A stretch of DNA of 64,000 nucleotides from Sarcocystis neurona (taxonomy: Eukaryota; Apicomplexa; Conoidasida; Eucoccidiorida; Sarcocystidae), in the NCBI GenBank assembly GCA_000727475.1, contig KL647329.1:336211-400210 (forward strand). Reading direction: 5' to 3'. This document shows positions 48,267-58,823 of this stretch, piece after piece (position 1 is the stretch's first letter; every line of letters begins with the position of its first letter). A program made the translations under genes and the position numbers. Below the pieces are notes generated by a model. The model saw nothing but the letters and a program-made list of their open reading frames with translations, was not told the DNA's origin and did not search any database.

Positions 48267-49226
48267 CTGTTCTTCGTTTTCCTTTTCCTTGAGATCTTTT
48301 TCTTTCTCCCGAGACGCAGTGCGCTTCGGGCTGGACAACCGGTGTTCTGAAGACGCTGACGCCGCAGACTCCGGCGGCTCCTGCGTCTCGCGCTGCTCTG
48401 CTGAGGTCGCCGTCTCGTCTCCGTCGCTGCCCCGCCGCAACGAACGAGGCGACCGTGTTTTCTTCCGTCGTGACTCTTCTGCAACGCCCGCTTCGAAAGC
48501 AGCCGCAGAAGGGGTCGCGTTCTCTGCACCCGAGCTTTGAAATGACGACGCAGGAGAGGAGCGAGACGCTGGAGGTGGATGCGTGGAAGAAGAAGAAGCA
48601 GAGAAACTTTCAGAAGGCGAGCCCACCCGAGAACGAGGACTGCCGTTGCTGCTGTTGTTGTGCTGCTGTGTCATTTCCTCGCCGCTGCTGCTGCCGTTCC
48701 TGTCGCTTCCGACTGTTGCCCCGCCTTCCTGCTTCCCCTTTCTCTTCTGCAGCTGCTGCTGTCGTTCCTCAAGCTGCTGCTGCTGTTGCTTCTTTGCTTG
48801 CTGGCGCGGCTGCGTCCGGGAAGCTTTGCTGGCGCTTTCAGTGGCTACGTCCTCCTCTTCTTCTTCTTCAGTCGCTGCCGCTGGTTCTTCCTTTCCGTTT
48901 GTCGCTGCGGTCACTTCCTCCTCCTTTCCTGCTGCTGCTGTTGGACGCCAGAACGACGCATCGCCTTCTTCGTCTCCTCCTTTCTCTTCAAATCCTTCCT
49001 GCCTGCTGTGGCGATGCTCCCCTCTGGTGCTGCTGCTCTCTGTGCTGAGGCTGCCACTGCTGCGCCCCCCTCCTGCTGCTCTTTTCTTTACTGATGCTAC
49101 GTGCTCTCCCTCCATACTCTCGCCTTCGCTGCTTCTGCTGCTGCAGCTGCTCAATGTGCTGGTTCGCGCTGCAGAGGATGCCGTCTCCTCATCGATCGCG
49201 TACGGCTCCTCTCCTTCCTTACTCAT
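48267..49226 (-). CDS. Unidentified low-complexity protein (gene D)
   Basis: The frame is open from about 49367 to 48183. The first ATG is at 49226 (MSKEGEEPYAIDEETASSAA), although an upstream exon spliced at the CAGTAG near 49368 is equally possible. The composition is Ser, Glu, Gln and Lys rich, with a QQAKKQQQQQLEERQQQLQK stretch likely to form a coiled coil. It also has many Ser-Pro and Arg-Ser dipeptides (SPRSRVGS, RSPRSLRR). A donor of the GC type (CAG/GCAAGC) lies at 48266. The reading would otherwise run on into cysteine-rich, repeat-derived sequence. No domain was recognised, and a nuclear or RNA-related role is only a guess from composition. The 485-codon plus-strand frame opposite it is a repeat shadow. 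Confidence 0.5.
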
Positions 49227-49367
49227 TTGCTTCAGACCCTTCAAATCACTCTCCCGGCTGCTTCTGGGGCAGGCCTGGCAAATGCCGATGGCTCTTCCCA
49301 CACTGCTGTCGCTGCTCAGCCTGCTGCTGCTTCTGCTCTGCCGCTGCTTCTGCTGGTGCGGTTCCTC

Positions 49368-50789
49368 CTACTGCTGCTGTTCCTGCTGCTGCTGCTGTCC
49401 CTGCTGCTGTTCCTGTGGTAGATGGCCGGTGTGCTGCTGCAGCTACTCAACTTCTGCTGCTGCTTCCGCTGACGCGTGGCGGCCGCCGCTGCCGCAGAGG
49501 CAAGTGATCCTTTCCCCTGGCATGTCTGCGCAGCAGCAGTGTCACGCAGCTTACGCTGCAGCAGCAGCGCCAGCACGAAACCCAGCGGAAGAGCAGAACT
49601 ATAGCTGCTGCTGCTCTTGTCTCTCCTCTTCGTCTGATGTCTATCTTCTGCTATCGGTAGCCTTCCCCGTGCTAACGCGCGAGCAAACACAGGTACTCCC
49701 ACAGGCAAAACAACCCGCCCCACGACGGTGGGCACTGCTGCCCCTTCTATCTTCTACAAGGCAGCGGTTCCCACTACGACACCCACAGCAGCAAAAAGTC
49801 GACGCGAAGCTACCACACACACACAGAAAAGCAGCAAAATCCACAGACTACCCAGTGCCTCACACGGTCAACCGGAAACATGGAGATATCTATATATATA
49901 TATATGTATGTACAGAAAGAGAGACAGACAGATATATAGAGAGAGAGATACGCAGTTTCGATAAAGGGGCTGAATACTTGTGGTACATTTATTTTAAGTG
50001 CGATCCTAGTGTGTATATAGGCATCCAGGTGGACACATAGAAATGTGTAGACGTAGGAGCATAGAAAAGGACGAAGTGAAAACGGTGCCTCTCCTGTTGT
50101 CGGTGGCGCACATGCTTCAGCAGGTTATCGACCACAGCACGTGGAAAGTTGCCGGTCTTTCTTCTCCTGCACCTACGCGTGTACGAAGCCCCCTAGAAGG
50201 GGAGCAGCGCACCCAAACGTAAGCCGCACATATGGGTGCAGCTCCTTCACTCGAGCTGCCACTACAGATGTATACAACGTATGGGACGTTACGTATACTT
50301 ACAGAGATATTTCTGTCTTTATTTGTATATACACACTCGTGACTGCTGCTTAGCTAAGGGCTTCCAACGACACCCTACGCTTACGCAGATTCGTGTGGGA
50401 TGCAAACTGATATCAAGTGCAGTGAACACATACGGATGGTGGCGCCCTTGACGCGTTGAACTAGCTGTTTGCAAAGGTACACAAGGCTGCTGGACACTCT
50501 TAAGATCTGCTATTTGTTGTCTTCCGGACCCAGCTATATAAGGAAGAAATCACAGGCATTTGACTGTGAGCCGTCGCAGCCGGAAAAAACACAGACACCT
50601 CCTTCGGCTGGCACTGCGGAAGACGGAGGAGGTGCTTCCGCATGACCGTGTAATCCTCTTTTGCTTTGATGTGAAGAGACATTCTCTACGCACGGCACCA
50701 CTATTTCAGGCTAAGTCCAGCCATATGATGCGCCGCCGCACCCATCTTTGCGCAAGGTTTCTTGTTACGTAAAGAAAGATTTGCATCTG
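49368..50789. other. Triplet-repeat tail and intergenic DNA
   Basis: CTG/CAG triplets continue to about 49620 on the 5' side of gene D and may hold its first exon. From 49870 onward the DNA is microsatellite and unique sequence without a supported gene. Confidence 0.4.
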
Positions 50790-50909
50790 GGGCACACGAG
50801 ATGTGTATCTGTCAAGGACATCATGGCGGCGCTAGGAGATGCAAGTGGCTGCACTTTGCAAATAATACTCGTTTGCGGCTCAGCCAGCGTTGCGAGCTGA
50901 TTACGTCGA

Positions 50910-51060
50910 CAACACGAAGGCAGCACCTAGCCCATTATGGCATCTCAAAGACCCTCCATCTACACTGCCCAGTGAATTTCGAAGTGAAAGTGCCTGCCTG
51001 CAGGCTGACAGCTGGAACAATCTGTACATACCACCACGACTGTTTTTCTTCTGTGTGAGC
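50910..51060 (+). pseudogene. Possible decayed retroviral-type aspartic protease piece
   Basis: The frame reads HCPVNFEVKVPACRLTAGTI then CTYHH. The spacing recalls the region leading into the L-DTGA active site of gypsy proteases, but the Asp itself is absent. A cysteine/histidine cluster at about 50800-50850 (CICQGHHGGARRC) vaguely recalls a gag zinc knuckle. Both calls are weak. Confidence 0.25.
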
Positions 51061-51099
51061 CGTACAGAGGCCATAGGTTGAGAACAACGCAACCTGAAG

Positions 51100-51120
51100 A
51101 CGATGTTTCTAAAACATCGT
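51100..51120. other. Perfect hairpin, 9-bp stem and 3-nt loop
   Basis: ACGATGTTT, loop CTA, AAACATCGT. It lies in non-coding DNA within the fossil element's span. Similar perfect hairpins lie at 39972-39995 and 41112-41139. No T run follows, so it is not a terminator of the bacterial type. Confidence 0.8.
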
Positions 51121-52559
51121 GTTACGTGGCGACAACGGACATTGCACAAGTCACACAGAGGTGTTCTTTCTATTCCAGCACACGCACATACATTAGTTCA
51201 CGAGCACGACGTTGGTACTGTGAGCCAAAAAGTGCGTGACGTAAAATACCAGCAGAACGAAAGCGGCGACACGGTTGGCATCATAGACTGTCCCATGAGA
51301 TGAAGAAGGGTAAGGGAGACAGACGCTGTGGGAGAACCAGGAACTCCTCTGAAGAAATGTAGTGTAAGGAGTCAATTGGTGTACAAGGTATCGCATCCAA
51401 GACTCAGAGACGGTTGAGGACGCAGAAAGCGCGCGCTCGAAATTGACGAGGGGATAAAGTTTGCTTCATCACTAACAGGATACCGGCATTTACGGGACGC
51501 AAGCGGGAGGTGCCGTATTAACAGAGCACCGTCCACACCCTTAGCATCCACGCTACAGTACGAACACACAGCAGCGCACGTGCCCTAGCAGCAGTGTCTG
51601 CACCTGGAGATGAACTGGCAGGAAGCCGGCCGTGACGGGCAACGAGAGGCGGAAGCGAGTAGAACTTGGACGGAATGCGGCACAGACGACACGGCAGATA
51701 ACAGGGAAATATGGCGAGTAAGAGACTAACACATCCAGGAAAGAAAAACTGGCTGCACCGTCGCGGAAACGAAGCAAAGCCCAGGCGACGATTAGCTAGC
51801 CACAAGTTCTCGCGTACTTACACCACAATGGTGCGGGAAATCCACAAGAGGGCTAATTTGCAGACTTTAAGCTGGAGGAAAAACCCACGAATATTCTTAC
51901 AGTGATAAGAGGTATGCGATTGATGGGAGGTCGGTGTACAGATACGTCAGTAAAAATTGCGATGCTTTACACGGGCCTTGATGTGTGAAATGGGACCACG
52001 TAAGGCCACGGGAGTCATCCTCCATTTAGACACATCGCTGGTCCCTATAGAACTGGTGAATTCGCCGCGAGAGCACGAATTTTTACAAGTGTAACGCAGC
52101 GTTCGGCATTTCGGAGTCAAATAATAGTAAGTGTTTAGAACAGACCTAAACCATACGGAACAGCCTGTATATTGTTCGCCGCCCAGGGCCGCCTCTACGT
52201 ACCGCGGAAATACGATAATTGAGCGAACTTGTAAAGAGATATGAAATGACGAGTAAAATACGTATGGCAGCACACTTGACAGCAAAAATATCCATGTAAC
52301 CCAGAGCGCAATTTGCCGCCGATAGCCATTTCCGCCATACTTGTAACGGGCGCACCGCGGCACCACCACAACCAACGGCATGCAATGGCGCTTCACTCTG
52401 TGCCAGGTCTTGCCGCCGTTGCAGACGACCGCAGGTGGGGGGGCTCACGGTTCAACAGTGTCGATTTGACGGCTGTCCGAGTTTATTAGCTGCAGCTGTA
52501 TGTAAGAAGCAACTGAGGTCACCCTGTCCACGCATTGCATATGTAGATACGACTCTCAC

Positions 52560-53058
52560 GAGTTCTCAGGAGCAAAACTGCATCAAGATTCAGTCGACTG
52601 CAATATGTATGCAAGTACTCCCCATCCTCAGGGTGTGTACGCTGACGGACATTCTGGGTACGACAAATGGTCACTTCTTCGTAAAGTGAATGTCGACCTT
52701 GCAGGCAGTCAGCCTTTTCCACCACAGTTGTGGTCATAGTACAGTAAACAAGAAGCCGTGGCGAGTCAAATGTGCGGGTTGTCCGCCTGAACAACATTCG
52801 CAGGCGCAACCACATTGACTTCAGAATGAGGTCCACAGTCCAGTGGATTATCCAGTTGGCCCCATTTCAGCAAGAACTAGTCACCGCATAATAACAGCGG
52901 CAAGATCCTGCGTTGGTCGTCGTACGTATTCCGACATCCCTGTACGGGTATTTCGAGACAGCTGCGTACGTGCATACGCAATTGCTTCTTCTCGTTCATG
53001 TAGGTGCTGTAGGTTGGCCGGTATCACCAAGAGTCGCTTATCAATTGGGGGACACTAA
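52560..53058 (+). pseudogene. Decayed gypsy reverse transcriptase
   Basis: Two segments are recognisable. At 52600-52690, QVLPILRVCTLTDILGTTNG corresponds to the fingers motif LP.PR.D.L...L...... and is followed by a TGA where the K.DL motif should continue. At 52843-53058, VGPISARTSHRIITAAR corresponds to PFG...AP..F....... Then VFRDSCV stands where the catalytic Y.DD box should be, and ITKSRLSIGG stands where the downstream L......G..K.. motif should be. The second catalytic Asp is lost. Confidence 0.6.
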
Positions 53059-53339
53059 ACAGTAGCCCTACTGAAGACCACTGCTACTGGTCGAAGGCTT
53101 TTCAGGACGGAAGGGTAAGTATCTCAGTGTAGTCCAAGACGTAGTTTCGTGAGCACGGCCAAAGCACCAGTATGCCATTTCTCTACCGGCCTGTGTACCA
53201 AAATATGTTTAGGTGAATATCTGGGTATTCCTTGTATGTACACCTGTCCGCAGCACGCCCACGCATACGCAGTACTGTGTAGCCCCACGTACGGACTTCC
53301 GAATCCTGCATTGTAGCACGTGATACAAAATCAAATTCA

Positions 53340-53500
53340 CGTAGGGAATTGCTCGGGAGTATTTACGCCCTCGACGTCACAGAAAAGCCTCTTGCACTTG
53401 CGAGCAGCAGACCTGTTGTCGAATAGGGGCAGAGTGAAACTCGCCACTCTACCGTGGGTTCTCTGGTGTCTAGTGTTGTTGGACTGGATAACTTATCACT
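53340..53500 (+). pseudogene. Decayed gypsy RNase H
   Basis: FTPSTSQKSLLHLRAADLLS followed by NRGRVKLATLPWVL matches the spacing of the RNase H motif TDH.SL..L......S.R..RW...L. The TDH residues are replaced and the frame stops at about 53502. Confidence 0.5.
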
Positions 53501-55019
53501 GAACCCGTTTTGTGTTCTGAGTGTGTGTTCTGTAGCCTCTTCTGAAAGAGGCTATCGCACAAATGAGGAGGTTTTTGGAGTAATTTCCGTACTTACAGAT
53601 TTTGTACTGGACGAGCCAAACGAACCGTGCCCCGTGTACTTTTCGCACCCCTCTTCTTCAGGACTCTGAACCACACACAAGAGAGTCACTATTCAGTCAC
53701 CGTCTGTGGCCTACATCTTGTTTATTTTGCCGCTTTTGTGAGCTTCTCTCTATCGAACTATGTGTGCGGGCTTTGCATCGCACATACACACATATTCATT
53801 TGTATGTATACTTATACACGTAGATACACTTGAATCTACGTATACACGCAGAAGTTCCTCCGGGCAGGAGCAAACGACTGCGATACGGTGTGCAGACCTC
53901 TTTCAGCAATCGTCTGCATTGAAGCGTTCATATACGTGTGGACACACGTGTAGCTGTACGCACGCTGGCGCACGTTTCTCACTCGCGCACGTCCACGCAG
54001 GGAAACAAACTTGCGCGCACATTCACGTGTCCATGCACTGCAGTCGCAGGCGTTAAAATGTTCCAGATGCCTTAAAGGGGACAGTTGCTCTGTGCAGAAA
54101 GTACCACACGAGTAAAGTCAACCGTGAGGTGGTAAATACAAATTTTGAACTGTGGACACTTTAGCGCTGAAAACCACACGTCCGGCTTAGCCCGAAGGAC
54201 GAAAAGCATGAGGGACAGGGTGGGGATGCAGGTAAGTAACGGCCGCACGAGGAAACCTTAACTTCCTCTGGTAAGCTTGCTTACGGAGGGGCTAGGCTCT
54301 CCGTAGCCTCGTGTCGTGTCACCCCCGACCTCGTCAATGTACTTGCTAATCGGAGTCGTATCAACTACTGTTTTACTGCTACATTTTTGGGTCTCTAATG
54401 CACGTCGCCGTCGTTTCACAGTCTGTGAGAAAGGTGGATCTGCCGACGGCATAACGTTGTGTACTTGCTCTCTAAGGCAACGCGTAATACGTATTCGCAG
54501 CCGACGCTCGACCATGTCCTTGTGAAGTGTTTCCATCCGTCTATACAATGTGCTGGCGTGTATACAGTACAACCTTACAGGTGGCTCTACACCTGCATAT
54601 ATATATATATAATGCAAAATAACAGGTATACTTCTGCTCTACGGACGTGCAGTTACACCGTACAGTACCTAGGTGCTTTGGCTTGTGTCGCTGTGGCGCA
54701 TACCGCAATTCTCGTGGTTTTATTATCCACTTACTGAGTGCGTCGAACGTGCACCCTTTTGGTCGAAGCTCCTGTGAAAATTTCTACACGTATAAGGACG
54801 TTCAGTTGCGGAAGCAACGTGGATACCGTGCGTTAATGTACACATGCACACACACACACACAAACATACCCAAAGGTACCTAGGTGTTAGCTGTGTATGG
54901 GATGCTCTTTTCCGGCATACGACGAATGCGCGTGATTCACTTCGGTCGCACAACGTCCCGCCCAGGTGATACTGCTAGTCAACAGAATGCCTTGGTACGC
55001 GTCAGTGGACGTGAGCGTC

Positions 55020-55270
55020 GTATCCTATATCGTAATGTACAATACCTTCCTCCATATGTTTCTCTCACTGAAAGTAACGCCCTTGTGAGGGAGATGCACA
55101 CTGATGTACGCGGGGCACACCTAGATTACTTATACTGTAGTTTCATTATGGAAGCCCGCTTTTGTGGGGCATCGAGTATAATTGTGTCTGCGTCCTTCAC
55201 CTCCGTCCAAGTATACTCACCACGCACGTGCTGTAGGAGAGCCGCCTGTACCCGGGAGAAGACATACATT
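55020..55270 (+). pseudogene. Decayed integrase zinc-binding (H2C2) region
   Basis: NALVREMHTDVRGAHLD resembles the H...H part of the integrase N-terminal domain (L..E.H.....GH.G). A C....C pair follows in CCRRAACTREK. The spacing of the second pair is abnormal, as expected in a decayed copy. Confidence 0.45.
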
Positions 55271-55849
55271 CACCTAGTTGCTCCAGATGCAATACAACTC
55301 TCGAAGAAGTTATATCTCCGTCGAAGAATTCGTATACGACATATAAAGAACGAGCTACCCGCTTTGCTAGGACTTTATTATTCAACACAAAGGGATCAGC
55401 TGCCTTATTTGAACCTCCTGAAGGACACATGGGAGATGCTGTCTCCCAGCGCGGATAGCAAGCTGAGTACAGTATAACTAAGCTGTCAGTGGTATTCTAC
55501 TCCCCTCTTCACATGAGGGTGGCATTGTACCAACTGACGTGGCTAAATAAGGGGTAGATACAAGGCACTGCGGAAGTAATTTTCAAGTTGAAATTGGATT
55601 CTACAAGCAAGAGAGGTGACAGCCGATGGGCCCAGGGTCTTCTACGTGTTTACACAACATATGCAGAGATACAAACGAGAGTGTATGAGTGCGCATTAGC
55701 TAAAGGCGATATCCTCAGCTTCCGCTGCACGTACATATATATATATATATATACATGTATGTATGAATACCAACAGACACACGTATCAAAGACTAAACGT
55801 TGACAGATGCGCTGTTTTTCATACCGAGATGCAGAGGGACATGCGCTGT

Positions 55850-56470
55850 GATAAGCGACTTGGAGCAGACTGTTACCTGCGCGGCTTCACCCAATTTCAC
55901 AATGTTGTGAATAACATCGATTCGAATAGGGATACAGTTCATGTGGCGTACACGGCTGCTTTTGCGTCACACTGAAGATCAAGCTACACCATTCTTATAG
56001 AGAGGTAGAACAGAAGACGCTATTTCCTATTTGCAGTTTTTTTCATCTCTCTTTGTCCCCCGTTCTGGACAAGGATGGAACTCGGGCTCTTACGCCCTGC
56101 GTGAGGGAGAGTTTTACGCACATGTGAGCAGTGTTCGTGTGCACAGGGATCTCGTGGACCTGCGTACACACGCGTATATAGATGTACGCGAGCACATGCG
56201 GATGCGTAATTTTTCTGCTTAATTACGTACATATCGCCATACTTGTTAGTTACGTGGCAACGCGGCAACATACCTATATATATATATATATATGTATACG
56301 TTTGTGCCTTCAGATCTTCATGTATCTTTGCATGTGCAAAGGATTACATTATCCGTTTTGGATACACAGATAACGCAAAAATCAATGAAGCAACCCGGAC
56401 AACGCGTGTAAATCTGCTGACAGCGAAACAGCGCCATGCGCCAGATGGTTTGCTGTCGATATGGTGAAGA
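55850..56470 (+). pseudogene. Decayed integrase catalytic core, split by a microsatellite
   Basis: LGADCYLRGFTQFHNVVNNI (55861-55925) matches the first-Asp strand (.MDF..G......) and continues DTVHVAYT. LDKDGTRALTPCVRESFTHM (56065-56127) matches the SDR...F second-Asp motif in another frame. YTDNAKINEATRTTRVNL (56361-56420) matches the TDGQ.ER.NRT motif with the catalytic Glu at about 56387. Between the second Asp and the Glu lies about 210 bp of TA-rich DNA. Confidence 0.55.
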
Positions 56471-58277
56471 GAGATTCAGGGTTTTGTGCGGCTCGACAGC
56501 ACCTGCCGAGACTTGCTCCTTCTCCGTGGAGAATGGCTCGTACTAACGTTGTGGCTTCTTCGCCCGTCTGTGGAGCCTGGCCTGCAGCGGTGTGTTCTTA
56601 ATTTCCGCCCGCCCCCCGTATAATTCGGTGTGTTTTCCTGCTGGGTGTGGCGCTTTTCACTCTTTTCCCTACTTCCACTTCTCTGCGCTGTCCTACCCGT
56701 TGTTTGAATGCAGCGCTCGCTTACATGACAGCTTCCCCTGTCTAGCTGACGTTGACCAGTAGCTTCTCGGTTTCAGACCCGTATTTCCTTCTATCTGCGC
56801 TTCTCCTTTGCTGAGGTTGTCTTGCTCACGTGTCTGCACCGGCTGCGGCGGCTTGCGGTGCCACCAAGCGACCGCATGCCACCCACCGCACACGAGTTCG
56901 AATACGCGCGTATCGCATCTGTCTAGCTTCTGTAGCACATAATTCCACGCTTGGAGATCTGCAACATTTCCACCAGTATCTTGGAAAAAGTCCTCTTTTC
57001 TCTTCTTCGCCCGCGCGTCCCCTGCGCTCCAGGCTGCCCGAACAGTGCAAGCAGCGGCAGACGGACGTGGACATCAATTGAACGCAGCACGAACAACTCT
57101 TCGAAGAGACACCGCACCACTCGCTTGTCGACGTAGCTCCCTTCTCCGCCCTCTATGAACTCACTTTTTCGTCTTCCATTAACTTGTGTTTACCTTCTGC
57201 TGCCTTTTGCTTTCCTCGGTCGACCGCTCCATTCCCCTGGATGTGCCAAACGGCCGTGTGCGACGACTTCTTCCATTTTTAGTAATTAAAAGTGACTTTA
57301 CACTTTTCTTTCAAACCACGTAAAGGAATCTCTTCGTGGATACAGTTGATTTCTGCCTGGCTGCGAGACACCGGAACAGCCATAGAAAGACGTGGGTATA
57401 CGTATACCTCCATTAACTCGCATTACACTGAATATCCGACCCTAGGGCGTCCTTGTGGGCCGTCGTGGCAAATCGTATCTCTCGTGTCTCCCCTTTTCAT
57501 ACAGGTTTTCCTTCTCCTACCGTTTTCTTTGCTATCCTTGAAGTAAGTGCCCATACGGTGCCGTTGCAGAAGACTGAGTAATGCGCTTTACTCTTGATAG
57601 AGAACTGACGCGAGAGCTCACAACTACATTGTGTTTTCAGCATTGGCGAAGCAACAGCTGTATGCTTCCTCCTTCTTGCTGGCTTCTCGCTTCTTCTTCC
57701 TACGTTCCGCGCCTTTGTTCCTTTCTTTTCTCTCCGGGCCGTCTTCCGTATCTGCGTCCCTCTTTGGTCACCATCACGCGCGTGTTTCCCATTTACGTTC
57801 TCCCTGCCTGCTCTTGGTCCAGCGTGCGTTTCGCGTAGTTTTTCCGTCTTCTCCGTTAGTTTGTATTTCCCGCCTTAACGTTGTCCTCTCCCTGGCAGCT
57901 TCCGTGTGTCGTTATTCCTCCGTTTTCCCCCCCTGCTTTTCCTTCTTGCCCCACCTCGATCTTTTCCACCCTCACACGCCCTTTTTAGGTGTGTCCCCGC
58001 GTCATCGGCCACTTTTCTTGCGTTATACGTACATGTGAATTTTCGAGTGGAGCAGCGCTTGGGCGACGCCTTGGCGATTCGCCTGGCGAGACTTTGAGCG
58101 CGCGGCTTCCCTCTGTCCGTTCCTTCATTGACTCACCACGCCGGGCACCTTGCCTTTTTTTCCACGCATTTTCTCCGACGTTTTCGCACTTCTCCTCTTC
58201 GCTTGTCCTTCCTGCCACCACCCGTGCTTTCCATCTCCTTTCCGTCGCTGCGGTGCACGTTCGTCCACCCCTCCGCA
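56471..58277. other. C/T-rich non-coding DNA upstream of the PSMD5-like gene
   Basis: Pyrimidine content rises from about 56.5 kb and is high from 57.5 to 58.27 kb. This would place the promoter and leader of the plus-strand gene here. Open frames in this stretch are compositional. No specific promoter motif was recognised. Confidence 0.45.
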
Positions 58278-58823
58278 ATGAGGAGAACCGCTGCGCGTGT
58301 CTCGGGAGAGGGCAACGAGGAGGAGGAACCCAGGCAGCAGCCGCAGGAGCGACAAGAGGGGGAGGAGAAGGAAAATGCGTCGAAGAGAGGGACGTCGGAA
58401 TCTGGGGAAGCTTGCGAATTTTTTCGCGTGGCGCCACCTCGCGTCCTACGCCGCTTTGTCGACGCGCCGGCCAACGCCGAAAGCTTCGAGGAGCTGCAAC
58501 AGCACGCCTCTCCGAGAGACCTGGTACTGCAGGCGGCGTGGCTAGTTGCCAACGAACAGCCGGCGGAAAATGCAACTGCCAAGAGACGTCCCGAGGAAAT
58601 TGGAGCAGGACAACGAAGAGCTGAAGGAAGCACCGGGGACGTGGCGGAAAGCGAGGATTTGCAACTCATTACACAGGCTCTTCGCAAGTGCATAACATAC
58701 GACGGCGTTCTTGAAGCTCTCCTTCGCGACGTTGATGTACGGCTTTATGAAGAAGACAGTATTTGCCTGACGCGCAGGCCGGTGGTGGAGGGGGAGATAG
58801 ATAGATCGGTAGAAGCACTGTAA
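58278..58823 (+). CDS. PSMD5-like gene, first exon (3' boundary uncertain)
   Basis: The ATG at 58278 opens MRRTAARVSGEGNEEEEPRQ, an acidic lead-in, then a helical region with FEELQQHASPRDLVLQAAWL and LRKCITYDGVLEALLRDVD. The frame stops at 58823. A GTACGG at 58738 or a GTAGAA at 58810 could be the donor. Confidence 0.6.
   Translation: MRRTAARVSGEGNEEEEPRQQPQERQEGEEKENASKRGTSESGEACEFFRVAPPRVLRRFVDAPANAESFEELQQHASPRDLVLQAAWLVANEQPAENATAKRRPEEIGAGQRRAEGSTGDVAESEDLQLITQALRKCITYDGVLEALLRDVDVRLYEEDSICLTRRPVVEGEIDRSVEAL

Larger units (their letters stand above)
50790..56470 (+). mobile_element. Fossil Ty3/gypsy-type LTR retroelement (decayed, interrupted)
   Basis: Plus-strand pieces appear in the order of a gypsy pol gene: possible protease (50.92-51.06 kb), reverse transcriptase (52.56-53.06 kb), RNase H (53.34-53.50 kb), integrase zinc-binding region (55.02-55.27 kb) and integrase catalytic core (55.85-56.47 kb). 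Every piece carries stops, frame changes or lost catalytic residues, so it cannot be active. TA/CA microsatellites at about 53.77-54.02, 54.59-54.88, 55.73-55.77 and 56.13-56.34 kb separate or split them. No long terminal repeats were identified by eye, so the outer limits are approximate. Long gaps between pieces, especially 51.1-52.5 kb, may be insertions. Confidence 0.6.

Noticed and set aside
48583..50040. A 485-codon open frame on the plus strand
   Set aside because: It is the complement of the CAG-phase exon of gene D. It gives Leu/Cys runs, and its end runs into microsatellite.
51947..52396. 149-codon minus-strand frame with hydrophobic segments
   Set aside because: It overlaps the span of the plus-strand fossil element, has no splice or start support, and its hydrophobicity is unremarkable.
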